NCBI GenBank assembly: GCA_026545765.1
Contig: JAIFAC010000272.1
Location: 62,001-126,000, forward strand
Source of the DNA: Plantago major
Lineage: Eukaryota > Streptophyta > Magnoliopsida > Lamiales > Plantaginaceae
Direction: 5' to 3'
DNA length: 64,000 nt
Below the pieces are notes generated by a model. That model was not told the DNA's origin, made no database searches, and saw only the letters and a program-made list of their open reading frames with translations. This document shows positions 59,098-64,000 of this stretch, in pieces (within the stretch, counting starts at the first letter, position 1; each line of letters opens with the position of its first letter). The translations under genes were made by a program, and so were the position numbers.

Positions 59098-59522
59098 AAA
59101 TCGTACCAAAAAGTTGAGGATAATGAGATTGCATTTCGGCTTCACGTTCCCAAGTAGCTTCCTCCACTGAGTATTTTTCCATAGAACCTTGACCATGATC
59201 ACTCGCCTATGCCTCCAAACTCTCTCTCAGACCAGTCAAGAATGGCAAGTGGTTCATCTTCATAAGATAAGTCATCTCAAAGGTTGAGTGCCTCGTAGCT
59301 CAACACATGGGGTGCATCAGGGATGTACTTCCGAAGCATCGAAACATGAAAGACATTATGCACACTTGAAAGACTCGGGGGTAGAGCCAATCTGTAAGCT
59401 AAATCTCCAACCCGTTCCAAGATCTCGAATGGACCGATGAACCTGGGGCTTAGCTTTCCCTTCTTTCCGAACCTCATTACTCCTTTCATTGGTGATACTT
59501 TCAAGAAAACATTATCTCCCAC
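59098..59522 (-). pseudogene. Chromovirus integrase C-terminus and chromodomain-like tail
   Basis: The clean frame 59522-59277 reads VFLKVSPMKGVMRFGKKGKL, SPRFIGPFEILERVGDLAYR and SVHNVFHVSMLRKYIPD, the GPY/F module of gypsy integrase. Beyond a frame break, minus-strand blocks at about 59200-59100 give VKVLWK, EATWERE and HYPQLFG, the core of the short plant chromodomain that steers these elements to heterochromatin. The stop is near 59098. Confidence 0.8.
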
Positions 59523-59569
59523 TTCAAACTCTAGCGGCTTTCGTCGTTTGTCTGCATAACTTTTACCGA

Positions 59570-60296
59570 CTACGGTGATTTCAAATGCGCCCTTATCTTG
59601 TTGACTAAGTCAGCTGTTCGCTGAATCAATTCCGAACCCAAGATTGCCCTTTCACCTACTTCATCCCAATGAATAGGTGATCTACGCTTCCTTCCGTACA
59701 AAGCTTTATAAGGAGCCATTCCAATAGATGCGTGGAAAATGTTGTTGTAAGAAAATTCGACTAACTGCAAGTGATTGTTCCATGTACCTTTAAAGTCCAA
59801 AGCACAAGCTTGGAGCATGTCCTCTAGCGTCTGAATCGTTCTCTCAGACTGCCCATCTGCCTGAGGATGGAAAGCTATATTGAAACTCAACTTTGTTCCC
59901 ATGGCCTGGTGAAAACTCTTCCAAAACGTTGCGGTGAATTTGGGATCTCTGTCAGAGATAATAGATAAAGGTATTCCGTGAAGCCGCACTATTTACGCCA
60001 TGTCGGCATATTTTGCCATCGATCGTCCTCTTCACTGGAAGGAAATGAGCAGACTTGGTAAAACGGTCCACAATTACCCAAATCGAGTCAAATCCTTCTT
60101 TTGTCCTTGGAAGACCCATTACAAAATCCATGGATATGTGCTTCCATTTCGATTCTGGAATTAACAATGGTTTAAGTAAACCTGACGACCTCTGATGTTC
60201 AGCTTTAACTTGTTGACACTTAAGGCATTTTGAGCGAAATTTGCGACATCTCTCTTCATTCCCACCCGAGTAATTCATACTAAGGTCACGATACAT
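59570..60296 (-). pseudogene. Chromovirus integrase zinc-binding and catalytic core
   Basis: The first frame, 60296-59952, reads KCLKCQQVKAEHQRSSGLL (end of the H2C2 zinc domain) and WKHISMDFVMGLPRTKEGFD, with the first catalytic Asp, then IWVIVDRFTKSAHFLPV. After a frame break the second frame, 59989-59570, reads PLSIISDRDPKFTATFWKSF, with the second Asp, and FHPQADGQSERTIQTLEDML, with the catalytic Glu. The DDE triad is therefore present but split by a frame change near 59990. Confidence 0.9.
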
Positions 60297-60303
60297 TTTG
60301 TAC

Positions 60304-61326
60304 TCACAGGTGGATGGAGAATGTTGAACTATGGGCTTCCTTAAGAATTTCTTGTTTTAAATCCTCTTCATGAGGACTACCAATGCATTGCCCAAACGTA
60401 ACTCCCATCTCTGGCCCGAGTAGTCGGCGCTTCCTTCTAACATACATCTTAATTTTTATCAGCTTGGGATTAGACAATTGAGCAACTTTAATCTTATCCA
60501 AAATCATTGGTTTTAAAGATAGGGTCGCCAAGCTAACCGATTTACCTTTGGAAACAATCTCTAATCCAAACTCTTGAATTTCCCGCAATAAAGGCCCCTC
60601 AACTTCTCGAAGATTAGAAACCTGACCCTTGCGGCTCAAGGCATCAACTACGACATTCGCCTTTCCAGGATGGTAGTTGATCGTACAATCATAGTCCTTA
60701 ACCAACTCTAACCATCTTCTTTGCCTCATATTGAGCTCCTTTTGGGTGAACAAGTATTTGAGGCTCTTATGATCAGTGAAGATTTCACACTTGGCTCCGT
60801 AAAGGTAGTGTCGCCATATCTTCAAAGCGAATAGAACTGCTTCTAGCTCTACATCATGTGTTGGGTAGTTCTTCTCATGCACTTTCAATTGCCTCGATGC
60901 ATAGGCTATCACTTTTCCTTCTTGCATTAGAACATATCCCAAACCTTTACCACAAGCATCACTGTAAATAACATAATCTTTGTTTCCGTCAGGAAGAACC
61001 AAAATAGGGGATGTCGTCAATCTCTGCTTAAGCTTGAAGAAGCTCTTCTCACAGTCCTTTGTCCACTGGAAACGAACCCCTTTTCTTGTCAAATTGGTCA
61101 TGGGCAACGAAATCTTAGAATACCCATCCATGAACTTCCGATAGTAGCACCTTCGTCGAAAACTACGAATCTCACTCACATTCACTGGAGTTGGCCAGTC
61201 TCGGATCACCTCAATATTGCTCGAGTCCACGGCAACACCTTCCTTTGATATTACGTGACCTAGAAATGGTACGCTATCCATCCAAAACTCACACTTACTG
61301 AACTTAGCAAACGACTTCTCTCTCAA
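60304..61326 (-). CDS. Chromovirus RT thumb/connection and RNase H, open segment
   Basis: 340 open codons. RT thumb blocks come first: [20 protein letters not shown], then [20 protein letters not shown]. RNase H follows: [72 protein letters not shown] and [17 protein letters not shown], with the Asp/Glu active-site residues in place. The linker into the integrase zinc domain follows, ending near [14 protein letters not shown]. It is separated from the RT palm fragment by a short break at 61327-61353. Confidence 0.9.
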   Translation of the reverse strand: MREKSFAKFSKCEFWMDSVPFLGHVISKEGVAVDSSNIEVIRDWPTPVNVSEIRSFRRRCYYRKFMDGYSKISLPMTNLTRKGVRFQWTKDCEKSFFKLKQRLTTSPILVLPDGNKDYVIYSDACGKGLGYVLMQEGKVIAYASRQLKVHEKNYPTHDVELEAVLFALKIWRHYLYGAKCEIFTDHKSLKYLFTQKELNMRQRRWLELVKDYDCTINYHPGKANVVVDALSRKGQVSNLREVEGPLLREIQEFGLEIVSKGKSVSLATLSLKPMILDKIKVAQLSNPKLIKIKMYVRRKRRLLGPEMGVTFGQCIGSPHEEDLKQEILKEAHSSTFSIHL

Positions 61327-61353
61327 TCTTTGCGATTGAGCCTTAGATCTTGC

Positions 61354-61568
61354 TCATGCTCCTATTACATAGGAAAAGATGAGGATGTCATCAATGAAGA
61401 CAATGACAAACTTATCGAGATATTCTGAAAATACCCTATTCATCAAATCCAAAAAAGCTGCTGGAGCATTTGTCAAACCAAAAGGCATGACGAGGAACTC
61501 GTAATGGCCATATCTCGAACGAAAAGCTGTCTTAAGCAGCACATCTTTCTCTCTTACGCGTAGCTGAT
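61354..61568 (-). pseudogene. Chromovirus RT palm fragment, cut by an insertion
   Basis: Reads [40 protein letters not shown] and [12 protein letters not shown], with the catalytic FIDD box. It stops exactly where the next LTR begins at 61569, so the missing N-terminal RT, protease and Gag must lie on the far side of the inserted element. Confidence 0.9.
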
Positions 61569-62803
61569 TGATGTGCTCAAATTACTACTTAGAAAACAAG
61601 TAGAAAGCAGTTGTTGTAGACAGACAATGCTAACCACATAATCGTTCGCTAAGGAACCAATTAAGCTACTAAGCAGTGGAAAGCAAATAGTCACTTGTGG
61701 AAACGACTTGATTTGTTTAGTTTTGATTACTTCTAATAACTAGAAAACAGAAAAGCAGAGAAACGGTTTTTAACAATGAGAGAAGAGAACACAACAGTTA
61801 TGATCGAGTAATGCTAATCCGTTCTAGGGAAATCGCTCATACTTGTCACGGTCGGTGTACTTAAAACAATAAATCGATTCAACCAAACACTATTTGAAAA
61901 TCTTTGAACCCGGAGTAATGGTGGGTGCGTCGATCCACGATCCTTAACCAAAATGTTTTAGAGAATCTTTGAACTAGCTTATTGGATTGAAAGGATTTTA
62001 CGAAGATATTTGAGCGAGCTAACCTATATGAACTAATCCTAACCACAGAAGCGAATCATGATTCTAGTCACATCACTACCGTGTTGAGTGGTTTAGCTAC
62101 TCATAACGAGATAATTGCATCTGAGATTCATGGTAATGATCATAAGAAACATAGATGATAAACTCGCATGCAATAACATACAATTCAATCGATGAAGATA
62201 AAGAGCGAATTATAAATAACAAAGCGATGGAGAAATCAATACCAATAATGCGGATGAGTAAAATCAATGAATAACCAAGCTCGAAGATGTCTCAATGTCA
62301 ATATAGATCTAGGGCTTTTTCTCCAAAAACTAGGTTAAAGAAGTATGAAAAAGTATTACTCATTCTAAGCTAATAAGGAAAAAGCAGTACGGGGCGGCGC
62401 TCACCTTGGCGGAAAATAACCTCATGCGAGTCTTCTTTATGATAGATATCAGGCTCATAAAATCTCACATGACGGACCAATTTCCTCGCCGTGGCGAAAC
62501 CTCTCAACGACTCCGACCTCTGGCCTCGTAAAATCTCGTCGCGGGAAGGATACCTCGCATGGCGATCTCGACTTCTTGAAATTCCAGCGCGCCTTCGTAA
62601 AATCTAGCCATGGCATTTGAATCCCTCGGCGAAACCATGTTAATCAGCTTGACCTTATTTTGGCTCAAAATCATCGATTCCTGCGAAACAACATCAAAAT
62701 ACCAAAGCATAAAAACGTACAAGAAACACTAGAAAACAATAACCAAAGACTAACAAAGACCGCTAAAAAGAACCAAATGAGACTCTAAATTATAGTCTCA
62801 TCA
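61569..62803 (-). repeat. 3' LTR of a third gypsy element (Athila-like), inserted in the chromovirus
   Basis: It runs from TGATGTGCTC to GAGTCTCATCA-type ends (TGATG/CATCA termini), 1235 bp. On the right, the minus strand has a purine tract, GGTTCGGTTTAGGGATTT, ending at 62804, so this is a 3' LTR of a minus-strand element. Inside, a TAAAATCT word preceded by CTCA, CTCG or TTCG occurs three times (62456-62610) in a GC-rich stretch. The purine tract preceded by GGGACGAGCAAAG is typical of Athila-like and related elements. Confidence 0.75.
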
Positions 62804-64000
62804 AAATCCCTAAACCGAACCTTTGCTCGTCCCCGAGCAAACACACAAATTAAAAACAAACTAGACTCTAGACTACGACACATATATAGTTACACACAGT
62901 CGGACTTCAGTGACGAACTCTACCATTATGGCGTTAAGTTCACAAGATGCAAAGGTTTGCACTCAACCAACCTTGACATAAATAGTGCACAAAAATCCCG
63001 TAAGAGAGTTTTCAAGTAAATAGCACTTTAGTCTAACTCTCAATCCCTCATAAGGAAATCCTACATCTCTCTCTCACACTCTGGAGGTGTCCGATGGGTT
63101 AATCACTCGAAAACAATAAGAGAAAAGGAAGGTGACTTTCGTCACAAAGGTGCCTCAAATACCTCATGCGATGTACTCGATCAGTTAAGTCGGAAGGGCT
63201 TTTCCTTGCACCTGACAACTTTCCTTGCACCGACAACAGCCGAACATATAGCGAACTTCCATATCACCACATATTTGCATACAATAAATTAGATGCTACT
63301 CAATTTGGCCACTATGGGCTCTTTTAGTCTCACTTCTTTGGTAGTGTCTGTTTTACCGAAGACTGCACTTTTGTGCGTGTCAGTTTGGTGTACGTGCCAT
63401 CAACCCTCACAGACATATGGCTTTTTAAGACCACGCCGGTATATAGGTAGTATTTGAAACCGCCTAACACGACTACGGTCTTGTGAGCACCTTGATACCG
63501 AGGCGAATCGACTAATCGAAGTAATACATATTACAAAATTAAATAATAAACATGTCGACACAACAAATTTCTTCTCCCCAAACGGTTCTTACAATATCTT
63601 GGCTTTTGATAAAATGAAACATGAAGAGCATGCCGTTATCATACTTAACTTAGCGAGTACACATGAGAATGAAAAGGCGCAAACAAGAGGGTTTGCACTT
63701 CGAAAGGATCACCTGGCCCGGTACAATATTTTTTCATCGGCTTAAAGTTTCTCACCGACTTTTTGGACTAAAGAGTTAAACAAACTTGCTATTTACAGGA
63801 AAAACGAACTTATGGGCTTTTAAATCCACTATACCACCTCAGTTAAGTATCATGCAAAACATAAGCAGCAAGCAAATTTAACAATCACAATAGAAGCTTT
63901 CATAACTTAGAAGAACGACTCACGAAAGACTCTAGAGGGTAAAAGAAAAAAAAGGACCGTAAGAAAAATGACCAAAACATACATAAAGTAGAGGACGAAA
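62804..64000 (-). mobile_element. 3' internal non-coding region of the third gypsy element
   Basis: It follows the PPT of the LTR at 61569-62803 and continues to the window edge. No open frame with a domain is seen. The text is moderately AT-rich, with CT tracts at 63064-63080. In Athila-like elements a long non-coding region precedes the 3' LTR, which fits. Gag and pol are expected beyond 64000. Confidence 0.6.

Larger units (their letters stand above)
57173..61568 (-). mobile_element. Tekay/Del-type chromovirus (Ty3/gypsy), 3' part
   Basis: On the minus strand from the right: partial RT, RNase H, integrase, chromodomain-like tail, polypurine tract AAGTTGGGGAGGA (59000-59012), then a 3' LTR beginning TGTAACGACCCG at 58999 and ending CGCTACA at 57173. 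The TGTAACGACCCGG start is characteristic of Tekay/Del LTRs. The element's 5' half is displaced beyond the right edge by the insertion at 61569. Confidence 0.88.

Noticed and set aside
1..64000. CRISPR arrays, tRNA or rRNA genes, bacterial operons
   Set aside because: No regularly spaced identical short repeats with unique spacers, no cloverleaf with conserved A and B boxes, and no rRNA-like blocks were seen. The context is clearly plant nuclear DNA.

Overview
This is a window of nuclear DNA from a flowering plant, very probably a eudicot. It is dominated by nested LTR retrotransposons of plant lineages, has AT-rich intergenic DNA with MITE-like elements, and carries one host gene with introns, from the plant-specific DUF3741/DUF4378 (TRM, TON1-recruiting motif) superfamily. 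No rRNA, tRNA, CRISPR or bacterial-type feature was found. A species cannot be named from the sequence alone.

Layout. (1) 1-5769: pieces of two copies of one Sirevirus-like Ty1/copia family facing opposite ways, a minus-strand 5' end (gag, PBS, 5' LTR 2256-3661) directly abutting a plus-strand 3' end (PPT, 3' LTR 4372-5769), so the LTRs form a large inverted repeat. (2) 6226-35191: a minus-strand Ty3/gypsy element of the Tat group with 5-bp target duplications CTAAC at both ends. Its 3' LTR is 6231-7100 and its decayed gag-pol lies at about 13397-19443. A plus-strand (antisense) multi-exon gene with its own TATA box lies at about 7891-11363, between the 3' LTR and pol. Its 5' LTR is split by a second, complete minus-strand Sirevirus-like copia element (19509-34302, 14.8 kb, both LTRs, PBS, gag, PR/IN/RT/RH relics and a long extra post-pol coding region). 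(3) 35192-46043: intergenic DNA with a mariner/Stowaway-like TIR element, a second TIR element, an RNase H-like (RVT_3) relic, and several degenerate tandem arrays. (4) 46044-53984, minus: the host TRM-like gene, with recognisable exons from the N terminus to DUF4378 but several frame breaks. (5) 54540-64000: further repeats. These are an LTR fragment (56692-57172) cut by a Tekay/Del-type chromovirus (3' LTR 57173-58999, chromodomain, integrase, RNase H, partial RT to 61568), itself cut by a third gypsy element (Athila-like, LTR 61569-62803) that runs off the right edge.

How it fits together. Insertion order can be read from interruption: Tat first then copia in the 20-34 kb block, and old LTR, then chromovirus, then Athila-like element at the right. 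The two LTRs of the complete copia element differ in a peculiar way, with many CAG/CTG trinucleotides in one copy appearing as CG, CGG or ACG in the other. The same type of change sits at two of the frame breaks in the host gene. This may be a methylation-related base-calling artefact, so reading frames in the window should be judged cautiously.
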